Assembly: GCA_002435595.1 (NCBI GenBank)
Contig: DJBL01000119.1
Span: 4,535 to 68,534 of the forward strand
Origin: Stenotrophomonas maltophilia
GTDB lineage: Bacteria; Pseudomonadota; Gammaproteobacteria; Xanthomonadales; Xanthomonadaceae
Length of the DNA: 64,000 nucleotides
Reading direction: 5' to 3'
Each line of letters begins with the position of its first letter. Positions within the stretch are counted from its first letter, which is position 1. Under the pieces are notes generated by a model that was given only the letters and a program-made list of their open reading frames with translations, ran no database searches and had not been told where the DNA came from. Positions 8,024-16,653 of this stretch are shown piece after piece. A program made the position numbers and the translations under genes.

Positions 8024-8613
8024 GGCAAGCGAGATGAACAAGAACGCGCCCTGTACGAATCCGGACTGAGCAACGTCCGCACCTCGCCGATAGCAGCCCC
8101 GATGCCCCGCCATCGTTCTCGCAGACGTTGAAGGTTGAAATCTGGGGTTGATGGCCCAGCTCGCTGGGCTATCAGCCAATCGGGATTTCGCCCAGAGGCC
8201 ACGCCCTGCCAACAATTGATACCACCAAAATTCAGTAACAGCCTCCTCCTCATGGAGCCTAGAAACGCCTCAGAGAGCGGTACGCACCTCCGTCAAACCG
8301 GTGGGCTTTCTGTGTCTCAGGTCCTATGGTGCAACCGACGTGATGCTCTTCGTCGGGAGGGCTTCTAATACAACACCCTTTGGGAAGATACGTCGACCGG
8401 CTCTCTGCGGCTTCTGGCCTCCCGACTTCCTGCCGCTGTCCGTCCGGATTGACGGTGTCAGGTTGAGCCCCCATTACTCCGAAACCCGAAGCCCGAAAAA
8501 CGCCACTCCTAAGCCATTGATTTAACTTCGCATTTCAACCAAAGCTATCGCAGTCTTTGGCTAATTTGCAGACACACCCGATACTTGGGCTTTCAGACGA
8601 CGGAAGCGCCAGA
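8024..8613. other. 590-base non-coding stretch in the island
   Basis: No convincing gene. The only structured element I see is the long hairpin at 8149-8174. Short frames on both strands lack ribosome sites and sensible composition. It separates the nuclease/DUF4238 pair from the HEPN gene and may hold the promoter of the latter; it could also be scar sequence from past insertions. Confidence 0.5.
8149..8174 (+). terminator. long hairpin downstream of DUF4238 gene
   Basis: Twelve-base stem (TGATGGCCCAGC / GCTGGGCTATCA, one G-T pair). No T-tract follows, so it may act as an mRNA-stabilising or Rho-assisted end rather than a classical terminator. Confidence 0.4.
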
Positions 8614-9900
8614 ATGACCTCGCCGCTTTATGACTTGGACGAGCTAGTGCTCCAGTGCAGAAATGAGCGTGCACGCAACTACATTCGGGAAGCAGTGTCC
8701 AGCTACAGAGCTGGGGCATTTCGAGCGGCTATCGTCTCAACATGGATCGCAGTCTGCTTTGACATCATGCAAAAGTTTCACGAGCTTGCCATCGCCGGCG
8801 ATGCTGCTGCGGGAAAAGAGGCGGAAGCCCTTGAGCGAATCAGGGCCAGTGGCGACGTGACTGCAGCTCTGCGGTTCGAAAAGGACCTCCTCAACAAGGC
8901 AAAGTCGCCCTTCGAGCTCGTGAACAACCTAGAATACATAGACCTCACGCGGCTCTACGACGACAGAAACCGTTGCGCTCATCCTTCGTTCGTCGCGGAC
9001 GGGGAAGCGTACTCTCCTCCTGGCGAACTCGCACGCTTACATATCAGAAACGCTGTAACGGTGCTTCTTATGCACCCTCCTGCGCAGGGAAAATATGCCC
9101 TGGACCGGCTGCTAACCGATGTTAGGTCGCAGCTATTTCCAAGGAAGGTAGACGAAGCACAGGCGTGGCTGGCTAACGGCGCCATGCGCAGGCCTCGTGA
9201 TTCGCTTACACGCAACTTCGTGGCCGTACTTATTAAGGACTATCTGATCGGCGAAGCTGAGTACCTTGAAAGATCGCGCTACTCATCCGCGCTAAAGGCG
9301 GTACGCAACTTACATCATCAACAATGGAATGAAGCTGTCCAGGCACACTGCTCGCCCGTGATCCGACAGTTGGACGACACCAAACTAGGAGTTGTCGTCG
9401 AATTCTTCTCGATCTGCAAGGAGGCGTGGGGCCTCGTAGAAGCTGACGTCTCACAGCGGGTATTAAGCTTCATCAGAGAACTTCCCTCTGATAAGTTCGA
9501 CGTCATTGAGAACGCCCTGCCCTTCGATGCCTTTGCCAAAGAAGCAAAGAAGCGAATTGCGAGATCGACCGTCGACGAGATCGAGAGCGTATTTTGGTTT
9601 GACCTACCTGCTTCAGTGGCCGATCGCCTCATTGACATCTACCTACGATCCCGGTCTTTTGCAGAGGCAAATAAAAATGGTCGATTACTTACAATGTATG
9701 CATCTGAGCTCGCCGTTGAGCACGCGCAGCGAATAATCACAGAGTCGGCAGCCAATGAGGAGATCGTCGGGAGCTTTGATTTTCCCGGCCTTCTCAACGC
9801 GCTCCACAAGAAGACAAAAGGCGTGCGAGAGCTAGGAGATTTCGTCACTTTACTCAATGATTCAGGGCTTGGCGGGTTCGCTGATGACATCCCGCCCTGA
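8614..9900 (+). CDS. HEPN-motif protein, putative defence RNase
   Basis: 428 residues from the ATG at 8614, which has GGAAG eight bases upstream; a TTG at 8557 would add 19 residues. The N-terminal half contains a helical bundle (ARNYIREAVSSYRAGAFRAA) and, near residue 125, YDDRNRCAHPS, matching the HEPN signature R-N-x(3)-H seen in RNase toxins and abortive-infection proteins. The C-terminal half is helical and unrecognised. It is a single gene between nuclease-like neighbours in the island. RNase activity is an inference; HEPN folds can also be inactive scaffolds. Confidence 0.65.
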   Translation: MTSPLYDLDELVLQCRNERARNYIREAVSSYRAGAFRAAIVSTWIAVCFDIMQKFHELAIAGDAAAGKEAEALERIRASGDVTAALRFEKDLLNKAKSPFELVNNLEYIDLTRLYDDRNRCAHPSFVADGEAYSPPGELARLHIRNAVTVLLMHPPAQGKYALDRLLTDVRSQLFPRKVDEAQAWLANGAMRRPRDSLTRNFVAVLIKDYLIGEAEYLERSRYSSALKAVRNLHHQQWNEAVQAHCSPVIRQLDDTKLGVVVEFFSICKEAWGLVEADVSQRVLSFIRELPSDKFDVIENALPFDAFAKEAKKRIARSTVDEIESVFWFDLPASVADRLIDIYLRSRSFAEANKNGRLLTMYASELAVEHAQRIITESAANEEIVGSFDFPGLLNALHKKTKGVRELGDFVTLLNDSGLGGFADDIPP

Positions 9901-9951
9901 TCCAGTGAGTTCAACTCTGATTCGCAACTGATGGATTGAAATGCTCGACGA

Positions 9952-9976
9952 TCCCCGCTTCTGGCCGAAAGCGGAC
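9952..9976. repeat. palindromic repeat copy 1
   Basis: Copy of the dispersed palindrome with core CCGCTTCTGGCCGAAAGCGG, arms slightly degenerate. It lies between the HEPN gene and the restriction-endonuclease-like gene. Confidence 0.7.
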
Positions 9977-10155
9977 GACTTGCAGGGACGCCGTCGTTGG
10001 GCCCGTGACAATGTCTGACCAGAGATCAACCGGAGCGCGCTTGCGGTGTCACTGAGCCTGTGTGCTCTCACGTCACTGGTGGTTTCTGTCGCGCCGCAAG
10101 CATCCGCTTAGATTGGGTTAGCATTCTGCTACTGCAAATACAGGGCCATGAACTG

Positions 10156-11013
10156 ATGATGCTCAATTTCCCTCCGCCAGCTAACTGGCAGGACTTTCAA
10201 ACACTTACCGTTCGCCTTGTCGAACTGATGTGCACGGAAGGTGCCGTGCACGAATACGGGCGTTTGGGGCAAAGGCAAGATGGCGTCGATGTGTATGGGG
10301 AGACGCATAGCGGGGTACAAATGGGCGTGCAATGCAAGGAGATGAGTGCGGGCAGAAAGATCACCGAATCGTTCATTCGGGACGAAGCAAATAAGGCCCT
10401 CAGTTTTCAGCCGAGCCTCAGTATTTTCGTCATGGCGACAACATTGCCTGAAGACACCGGCATGCATAAGGCTGTAACGAACCTCAATCGCTCCGGAAAC
10501 TACCCGTTCAAGATTGTTTGTTGGAGTTGGAATCACTTCAATGACAAGCTCAACCGGTCGAATCAAGTTGTTAAGGACACCTACGAGCGTTACGCACGTA
10601 GCTTTGGTCATGATCAAGAGCGGGAAGATCTTGAAGCCATCAAGAGTGGCTTTGATCGCCCGGCCTTCATCGATGACTTTCGGCATGAATTCAGCTGCGA
10701 AGATTTCGTGCTCGCACTTGCTGACACGACCCTTTTTCTCGACACTGGGCTGCTGCGCGATCGATATACCAATGAGCTGATAAGCGCAACATACTCAAAG
10801 AGCATGTTGCCTAAGGGGCCATCAGCTAGTCTGCGCGCTGCACTGAAGAAGGAGGTTGCTGAGCTGCGAAAAAACGCAATCAGGGATCGCAAGGACGGTC
10901 AGCTAAACGCCAGTCTCGCACAGATTTATAATGCACGGCGGTTAGCGCTGCTGGAGACCGTGAATCGAGATCTGCGGCGTCTCAGCATTCCCCCAATTGT
11001 TCCAAGCTACTAA
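10156..11013 (+). CDS. restriction-endonuclease-like (PD-(D/E)XK) protein
   Basis: 285 residues from ATG 10156 (a second ATG follows immediately; no clear ribosome site). The opening PPANWQDFQTLTVRLVE, then YGRLGQRQDGVDVYG and GVQMGVQCKEMSAGRK (about 30-80) matches the N-terminal nuclease domain of many defence proteins: Gly-rich strand, catalytic Asp in GVDVY and Q-x-K as the second half of the PD-(D/E)XK core. The remainder is mostly helical and may sense or bind a partner. It stands 205 bases upstream of the OLD-family nuclease on the same strand, so a two-gene unit is possible. Confidence 0.7.
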   Translation: MMLNFPPPANWQDFQTLTVRLVELMCTEGAVHEYGRLGQRQDGVDVYGETHSGVQMGVQCKEMSAGRKITESFIRDEANKALSFQPSLSIFVMATTLPEDTGMHKAVTNLNRSGNYPFKIVCWSWNHFNDKLNRSNQVVKDTYERYARSFGHDQEREDLEAIKSGFDRPAFIDDFRHEFSCEDFVLALADTTLFLDTGLLRDRYTNELISATYSKSMLPKGPSASLRAALKKEVAELRKNAIRDRKDGQLNASLAQIYNARRLALLETVNRDLRRLSIPPIVPSY

Positions 11014-11218
11014 CTCGGAGGGCGCGAGTTCAAGGCCTGCTCCAGGTTGGGGGCGATAGGCGGCCCACAAGAGACAGTCACACTTGCCTTGAGTGGGTGG
11101 TGCAGTCGACTTTTTGAAGGTATGTCTTGCCATACGGGTCAACCTCCCGGCAACGCTATTGACGGTTCTGGCGTTGTGGCGAGATCAAATGGAAATTCTT
11201 ATCCGCCAAGGAGGTTTC

Positions 11219-13105
11219 ATGAAATTGAAGTCGATGACAGTAGCGAACTTTCGTTGCTACAAGAGCCCATTCACCGTGACGTTCGACGATCTCACTGCTC
11301 TTGTTGGACGGAACGATGCCGGTAAGTCAACACTGCTGGACGCGCTAGACGTCTTCTTCAATGACAAGGCTCTCGATAAGAACGATGCCTCGAAGGGAGG
11401 AGAAGCCAAAGCAGTGACCGTTACATGTGTGTTCTGGGACTTGCCCAGTGAGCTGATCCTTGATGAAGCTGCTTCGACTAGCCTGAGTGGCGAGTATCTC
11501 CTCAATGCGGATGGCGATCTGGAGATCACGAAGGTCTACAACTGCTCAATCGAGAGGCCGAAGCTTACCGCCCTACGTCTGAAGGCCGTCCATCCTGACG
11601 CTGAGAAGGTCAAGGATCTGCTAGCCCTGAAGATCGACGAACTGAAGGCCCGGGCCGAAGAGGTTGACGTTGACATGGCACTGGTCAACAGGACTGTGAA
11701 GCGCGATCTGCGATCAGCTATTCGCACCAAGGTTGGGCAGCTGGACATGGCTGTCAGGGATGTGCTTATCGGCGGCGACGGTGTTGACGACAAGAGCAAC
11801 TCGATAAAGCTGTGGGATGGGTTGAAGGCGACGCTGCCCCTGTATGCATTGTTCAAGAGCGACCGCCAGAGTTCCGACCAAGACTCGGAAGCACAAGACC
11901 CGCTTAAGGTTGCCATCAAGGAGGCGATCGCAGCAAAGGCGATGGAACTGCAGGCGGTTATGACCTTCGTAGAAGGGGAGGTCAAGAAGGTGGCCGATCT
12001 CACTCTGCAGAAGCTTAAGGAGATGGATCCAGCTGTCGCAGACACACTTACCCCGAAGTTCGAGAGGCCGAACTGGGCGGCGCTTATAAAGGCATCCATT
12101 ACAGGCGACGACGAAATCCCGTTGAACAAGCGGGGAAGTGGCGTCCGCCGCCTTATCCTTCTGAACTTCTTTCGGGCGAAAGCCGAGCGGGTTATGCGGG
12201 AGAAAGGTGCGCAGTCAACCATCTACGCTGTCGAAGAGCCTGAGACAAGTCAGCATCCGAACAATCAGCGTCTGCTAATGCGGGCACTGCAGCAGCTTGC
12301 TGTGGGCGACGATCAGGTAATCGTCACAACGCATACGCCTACTCTTGCGCGATCACTCCCGAGTAGCTGTTTGAGATTCCTAAGCAGAAGCGAGGAAGGC
12401 ACTAGGATCATTTCCAACGGCGGCGAGGACGCAGTCAATAAGGCGATAGCGGACAGCCTGGGTGTCCTGCCTGATCATTCGGTGAAGGCGTTTATCGTGG
12501 TGGAGGGTATCCATGACATTGCTTTCATGAAGAGCCTGTCCAAGATGTTCCGCTCTCATGGCACAGCAGTCCCTGATCTCGAGGCACTGGAGCTGGCAGG
12601 TGACGTGGTTTTTGTGCCCTCCGGCGGCGCCAACAATCTAGCGTTGTGGGCCTCACGTCTGCACGCACTGAATCGTCCAGAGTTCCATCTCTACGACCGC
12701 GATGCCCCCGCCAACGCGCCCGCCAAGCATCAGGAGAAAGTGGATGCGGTGAATCAGCGCGCTGGGTGTAAAGGCGTTTCCACATCAAGGAATGAGATGG
12801 AGAACTTCGTGCATCATGCGGCAATCAACGTATGCGCACAGGCGCTGCAACTTGCTTGTAATCTCGCCGGTCCGTTTGGAGCTGACGACGATGTTCCAGA
12901 GTTGCTGAAAGCAGAGCTGAATCTCCATGCCCCTGCTGGCGCCAAGTGGGGATCCAACAGGGTGAAGGCGTGGCTGGCCGAAGTTGTAGTGCCGACAATG
13001 GATGCCCACATGCTTGGCGAGGTTGATCCTGCCGGGGAGATGCGCGGATGGTTGTCGGACATTGAGCTGATGCTTTCCCCGCCTCAGGTACCGCAGCTCG
13101 GTTGA
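11219..13105 (+). CDS. OLD-family ATP-dependent endonuclease (ABC ATPase + TOPRIM)
   Basis: 628 residues; the start is fixed by AAGGAGG at 11208-11214, five bases before the ATG. SMC-like ABC ATPase: FRCYKSPFTVTFDD, Walker A GRNDAGKST (about 30-38), a helical insertion, and YAVEEPETSQHP (about 336-347) as Walker B with catalytic Glu. A TOPRIM nuclease follows, with VVEGIHDIAF near 427 (catalytic Glu) and LYDRDA near 491 (D-x-D). OLD nucleases such as P2 Old, GajA and relatives cleave DNA and block phages. No UvrD-type helicase (GajB) is adjacent, so this is not a standard Gabija operon. Confidence 0.88.
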   Translation: MKLKSMTVANFRCYKSPFTVTFDDLTALVGRNDAGKSTLLDALDVFFNDKALDKNDASKGGEAKAVTVTCVFWDLPSELILDEAASTSLSGEYLLNADGDLEITKVYNCSIERPKLTALRLKAVHPDAEKVKDLLALKIDELKARAEEVDVDMALVNRTVKRDLRSAIRTKVGQLDMAVRDVLIGGDGVDDKSNSIKLWDGLKATLPLYALFKSDRQSSDQDSEAQDPLKVAIKEAIAAKAMELQAVMTFVEGEVKKVADLTLQKLKEMDPAVADTLTPKFERPNWAALIKASITGDDEIPLNKRGSGVRRLILLNFFRAKAERVMREKGAQSTIYAVEEPETSQHPNNQRLLMRALQQLAVGDDQVIVTTHTPTLARSLPSSCLRFLSRSEEGTRIISNGGEDAVNKAIADSLGVLPDHSVKAFIVVEGIHDIAFMKSLSKMFRSHGTAVPDLEALELAGDVVFVPSGGANNLALWASRLHALNRPEFHLYDRDAPANAPAKHQEKVDAVNQRAGCKGVSTSRNEMENFVHHAAINVCAQALQLACNLAGPFGADDDVPELLKAELNLHAPAGAKWGSNRVKAWLAEVVVPTMDAHMLGEVDPAGEMRGWLSDIELMLSPPQVPQLG

Positions 13106-13546
13106 GATCGCGTAGGGGTCTTGGATATTTTTGGGGCGCATCCTAGCGCGCAGTTGGGATGCCTCAGTGAAGTCGCGCAGGCATGTCCGCTTCTGGCCGG
13201 AAGCGGACATGTTGACCATGACTGACCGTTGGCGGTAGGGGGCAAATACCGAAGCGCACTACACCTGTTTTTAGCTAGCGGCCGCCAGCTGCTCAAACCG
13301 GTAGGGATTTGGCAGAAACCGCACAGAGAAAGGACGGTGGGCCTCCTCCGTTGGAGCTGATATCCACGGAGACCCAGTCGGCAGTGCCGATCAGGGCTCG
13401 CCTGAAAGGAAGGGTGTCGGTACGGACGCGCTGGCCTCAGTAGTATTACCGAGTCATGCCACGTAGAAATTCGGCGGTAGTGAGCGCTGGCAGCATCCAG
13501 AATCCATCCAATGGCCGGCGTTTTGCCGAGTCAACGGAGCTGCTCG
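13106..13546. other. 440-base intergenic stretch with a palindromic repeat
   Basis: Holds the perfect repeat copy at 13183-13210 and otherwise no recognisable gene or RNA. It separates the OLD nuclease from the sulfatase, both rightward, and may contain the sulfatase promoter, which I cannot place. Confidence 0.5.
13183..13210. repeat. palindromic repeat copy 2 (near-perfect)
   Basis: Arms ATGTCCGCTTC and GAAGCGGACAT around TGGCCG. Read in either direction it gives an open start (M-S-A-S-G-R/Q-K-R-T), so short genes predicted from it are artefacts. Confidence 0.85.
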
Positions 13547-15088
13547 ATGGATACCACCACCAAGCCGAACATCGTCATGATCATGGCCGATGATGTCGGC
13601 ATCTGGAACGTCAGTGCTTATCATCGAGGCATGATGGGCGGTAATACGCCAAACATCGACAGATTGGCCGGTGAAGGTGCGCTGTTCACTGATTACTATG
13701 GGCAACAGTCCTGCACAGCCGGACGCGCAGCCTTCATCACCGGGCAGACACCCTTCCGTACCGGCTTGCTCAAAGTGGGCCTGCCTGCCGCCAAGCAGGG
13801 GCTGCAGGCCACCGATCCTACCATTGCTGAGATCCTCAAGCCGTTGGGCTATGCGACGGCGCAGATCGGCAAGAACCATCTCGGTGATCGCAATGAATAC
13901 CTGCCCACGGTGCACGGTTTCGATGAGTTCCACGGAATTCTCTACCACCTCAACGCGATGGAGGAGCCCTATGATCCGGAGTATCCGAAGGACGCCAGCT
14001 TCCGCGAGAAGTTCGGGCCCCGCAACATCATTCACAGCGTAGCGGCCGAAGAGGACGACGCCACCGAAGATCCGCGCTGGGGACGAATCGGTAGGCAGAA
14101 GATCAGCGATGCAGGACCTCTGCCACCGCATCCAGGCATGGATGCGGCTGCCCAAGTGAGCATGGAGGATATCGACGCTGACCTGGTCAACCGGTCCTGC
14201 GAATTCATCGAGCGCTCGGTCACGGCAGGCAAGCCTTTCTTCCTCTGGCACAACTCCACGCGGTGCCATTCGTGGACACACCTGTCAAAGGAATGGGATG
14301 GCAAGACAGGGTACGGCCTGTTTGCCGATGCGATGGCTGAACTGGACTGGATCGTGGGGGAATTGCTGGCCAAGCTGGACGCGCTGGGCGTCGCAGACAA
14401 CACGATCGTACTGTTCACCAGCGACAATGGTGCCGAGATCTTCAGCTGGCCCGACGGAGGCAATCATCCCTTCCGGGGCGAAAAGGGCACCGTGTACGAG
14501 GGCGGCTTCCGGGTGCCGATGCTGGCGCGCTGGCCCGGCGTGATCCCACCCGGGGTCATCATCAACGAGATCATGTCTGCCGAAGACTGGATGCCGACGC
14601 TGGTAGCGGCCGCTGGCGAGCCGGAACTCAAGGAAAAATTGCTTAAGGGCTACCAAGCAGGCACTACGACCTTCAGGAACCATCTTGACGGTTACAACTT
14701 CAAGCCTTTCTTTGAGGGAACGGTATCGCAGAGCCCGCGTCGCGAATTCTTCTACTTCAGCGACAACGCCGATCTGATGGCGGTGCGCTACAACCAGTGG
14801 AAGATCACCTTCAAGACCATCGTAGGCAACCTGTTCAGTGGCAAGGAAGATTCAACCAACGTGCCACTGGTAACTAACCTGCGGGTTGATCCGTGGGAGC
14901 GCTACCAGACCGAGTCCACGTCCTACGGCCAGTGGTGGGGCGAAAAGCTGTGGGTGATGATGCCCGCCACGGGCGTCGTCGGTGCGTTTCTAGCCACCTT
15001 CAAGGCCTATCCGCCCAGCCAGGTGTCCGGATCGCTCAGCGTGGATAAGGCCCTGCAAGCGTTAGAAGAAGGGGGCAGAAAGAACTGA
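13547..15088 (+). CDS. arylsulfatase-type sulfatase
   Basis: 513 residues from the ATG at 13547 (GGAGC nine bases upstream). Type I sulfatase: N-terminal NIVMIMADDVG gives metal-binding Asp residues, QQSCTAGRAAFITG (Cys56) is the C-x-A/P-x-R motif whose Cys is converted to formylglycine, QIGKNHLGD supplies the Lys/His pair, and FTSDNGAEIFSW the later metal ligands. It should hydrolyse a sulfate ester. No signal peptide is evident. The formylglycine-generating enzyme it would need is not in the window. It lies between defence-type genes and the transposition module, so is probably cargo. Confidence 0.88.
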   Translation: MDTTTKPNIVMIMADDVGIWNVSAYHRGMMGGNTPNIDRLAGEGALFTDYYGQQSCTAGRAAFITGQTPFRTGLLKVGLPAAKQGLQATDPTIAEILKPLGYATAQIGKNHLGDRNEYLPTVHGFDEFHGILYHLNAMEEPYDPEYPKDASFREKFGPRNIIHSVAAEEDDATEDPRWGRIGRQKISDAGPLPPHPGMDAAAQVSMEDIDADLVNRSCEFIERSVTAGKPFFLWHNSTRCHSWTHLSKEWDGKTGYGLFADAMAELDWIVGELLAKLDALGVADNTIVLFTSDNGAEIFSWPDGGNHPFRGEKGTVYEGGFRVPMLARWPGVIPPGVIINEIMSAEDWMPTLVAAAGEPELKEKLLKGYQAGTTTFRNHLDGYNFKPFFEGTVSQSPRREFFYFSDNADLMAVRYNQWKITFKTIVGNLFSGKEDSTNVPLVTNLRVDPWERYQTESTSYGQWWGEKLWVMMPATGVVGAFLATFKAYPPSQVSGSLSVDKALQALEEGGRKN

Positions 15089-15200
15089 TGGTTCCGCAAC
15101 GGCGGCCCCAATTTGCTTACTCGCAACGCTGGATGTAGCAGCGTGCAGCGGCCCAGCCTATGGGTCAAAGGGGCGAAGATGACGTCTGAGCGTGCACTTA

Positions 15201-15224
15201 GTCCGCTATTGGCCGAAAGCAGCC
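15201..15224. repeat. palindromic repeat copy 3 (decayed)
   Basis: GTCCGCTATTGGCCGAAAGC keeps the left arm and centre of the repeat, but the right arm is mutated. It lies downstream of the sulfatase. Confidence 0.45.
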
Positions 15225-15316
15225 CCTGGCGCGAAGAGAAGTCAGTGGGTAGCTGATTTGCAGGCAAGCGGCTGCTATGCGATGGGTGCTACACCTATGA
15301 TGCCTAGGGAGAGGCA

Positions 15317-15439
15317 TCAGTCCCTGTTGTTCTGGCGATGAGCAAGCCAAACCGCTGCCGCCGTAAGCGAGACAATTAAGAGCACGATAACCCCCGCAAC
15401 GATGCTCATCTGTTGAAAGAGCGTCAGGTTGTTCATCAT
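15317..15439 (-). CDS. small single-span membrane protein (40 aa)
   Basis: A 40-residue frame beginning MMNNLTLFQQ, with one clear membrane span (IVAGVIVLLIVSLTAAAVWL) and a short basic/polar tail (AHRQNNRD). Topology and composition look like a genuine bacterial small membrane protein. The ribosome site is weak (GGCGACC), which lowers confidence. It is on the same strand as the tns operon, about 300 bases beyond tniQ, so it could be the first cargo gene or a late operon member. A seven-base hairpin overlaps its stop codon. Function unknown. Confidence 0.45.
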   Translation of the reverse strand: MMNNLTLFQQMSIVAGVIVLLIVSLTAAAVWLAHRQNNRD

Positions 15440-15735
15440 CTGGTCGCCTGAATGGGTAGTGGGAAATATGACGCGATATCGGAATCAGGCAGCCATTGAC
15501 ACGGCTCTGAGGGATGTTATCGGCGCGAAAATCACATATTTCCTTAGTTGAAAGTCTACCGTTGGACGTCTCAAAGACGCAACGTTGCGGCTGGTGTGGC
15601 TACAAGTTGCGGGCCGCATGGCTGCATTGCCCGGGCGCAATCTGCCGCGTGAGTTCCGGCAAACTGCTGCGAGCACGCGAAGATGACTGCCCACAAAACC
15701 TTGGGTCACTCACCTGGGTTGAGCATGAGTCTAAA
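15440..15735. other. non-coding stretch beyond tniQ; possible transposon inner or left-end region
   Basis: About 300 bases with no supported gene. A frame on the plus strand carries Cys pairs (CGWCGYK) but overlaps the tniQ 3' end in antisense and lacks a ribosome site. Two related elements, CAACGTTGCGG and CAAGTTGCGGG, sit about 20 bases apart. TnsB-type binding repeats could lie here if the element is short, but I cannot match them to the right side. Confidence 0.3.
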
Positions 15736-16653
15736 TTAGGGGGAAGGAAAAGCATGCTCGGGGAGAAAGAAGTCTCTCGTGTAAGGACCCCATGGATATA
15801 AGAGGCTATCGATCGGCAGTCCGAGGCGAGCTGACGTTCGTCTGACCATGGAGAGGGTCGGCGGGTGCTCTCGACGTAGGTATGTCATGAACTCATGACG
15901 TGGCAGCCCTTCGAACCGGTAGCGCTCTCTTTTCTCAAGCCAGACGTAGCAGACGAGTCGATGGATGAAGCTTTTGATCGCTCCCACTTGGTAATCGCCA
16001 GTCCGGAACATGGAGCTATCGACTAGTTCGACTAGATCCAGCGCATACTCCTCATGGGCAACTGCTACGCGCGTAGAAGGGTGAACCTGATCAAAGCGCG
16101 TCCCGCAGGCACGACACGAATCAGCATACGCGGGTCCCCCAAGCGGCCTTGCGCCGCACTCTAAGCAACGATTAGTGAGTCCCATCCGGTGTACGTGGCA
16201 GGCCTTGACGGCCGAGAAGGACCAAACAAGCTTATGGTGAACCGGGACGCCCTCTAACGACTGATCCGCGACGCACCCAGGACACCATTTGCTGAACCGG
16301 GAATAGCAAGTCACGGTCCGACTTAGCGCTTTGGATAGGAACATGAAAGTTGAGTTCTTGAGGGCAATTTCGCACTCGGACGCCATTGTTGTGAGAAGCG
16401 GAACGACCGAATGTTCGACCGGGCGCGGTCTATCCAACTGGGGGCCTACCGCTGCCGTTATCCTGTCTCCTGGCCGCGCCTCCGAGTGCCGGCCTGCCCT
16501 TCGTGCAATCACCTCGAAGAGATAGGCGGGGGTGACACTGTGTAGACGTGCAAGCCGGAGCACGTATGAGTGCAGTGCCTCGACATCGCCAGTGTTTTTC
16601 CCGATGATTTCCAAGGGGAGTAGGCGTGGAGTGGTCTCGTCATCAGATTTCAT
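15736..16653 (-). CDS. tniQ: TniQ family transposition target-selection protein
   Basis: 305 residues from the ATG at 16653, which overlaps the tnsC 3' end by 11 bases; the frame extends further upstream but only as antisense of tnsC sequence. The N terminus RLLPLEIIGKNTGDVEALHS, then LHSVTPAYLFEVIA is typical of TniQ. A zinc-finger region around 165-230 contains CPGC, CHVHR, CLECG and CRACG. TniQ/TnsD proteins bind the target DNA and recruit TnsC. The length resembles short TniQ proteins rather than the longer TnsD, so the target may not be the usual glmS site. Confidence 0.85.
   Translation of the reverse strand: MKSDDETTPRLLPLEIIGKNTGDVEALHSYVLRLARLHSVTPAYLFEVIARRAGRHSEARPGDRITAAVGPQLDRPRPVEHSVVPLLTTMASECEIALKNSTFMFLSKALSRTVTCYSRFSKWCPGCVADQSLEGVPVHHKLVWSFSAVKACHVHRMGLTNRCLECGARPLGGPAYADSCRACGTRFDQVHPSTRVAVAHEEYALDLVELVDSSMFRTGDYQVGAIKSFIHRLVCYVWLEKRERYRFEGLPRHEFMTYLRREHPPTLSMVRRTSARLGLPIDSLLYPWGPYTRDFFLPEHAFPSP

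Noticed and set aside
8033..8068. Ten-codon frame after the DUF4238 gene
   Set aside because: Too short, with no conservation or function that could be argued.
11219..13105. Gabija or PARIS system
   Set aside because: No GajB-type helicase or separate TOPRIM effector is next to the OLD nuclease; its own TOPRIM motifs are present in the same protein.
13084..13219. Short genes starting M-S-A-S-G-Q-K-R-T (also near 31628 and 38882)
   Set aside because: The start is the palindromic repeat itself; the remaining residues change from copy to copy and have no coding character.
15514..15801. 95-residue plus-strand frame with Cys pairs (CGWCGYK, LHCPGAIC)
   Set aside because: It runs into the tniQ 3' end in antisense and has no ribosome site; the Cys pattern is not a complete zinc-finger I can name.
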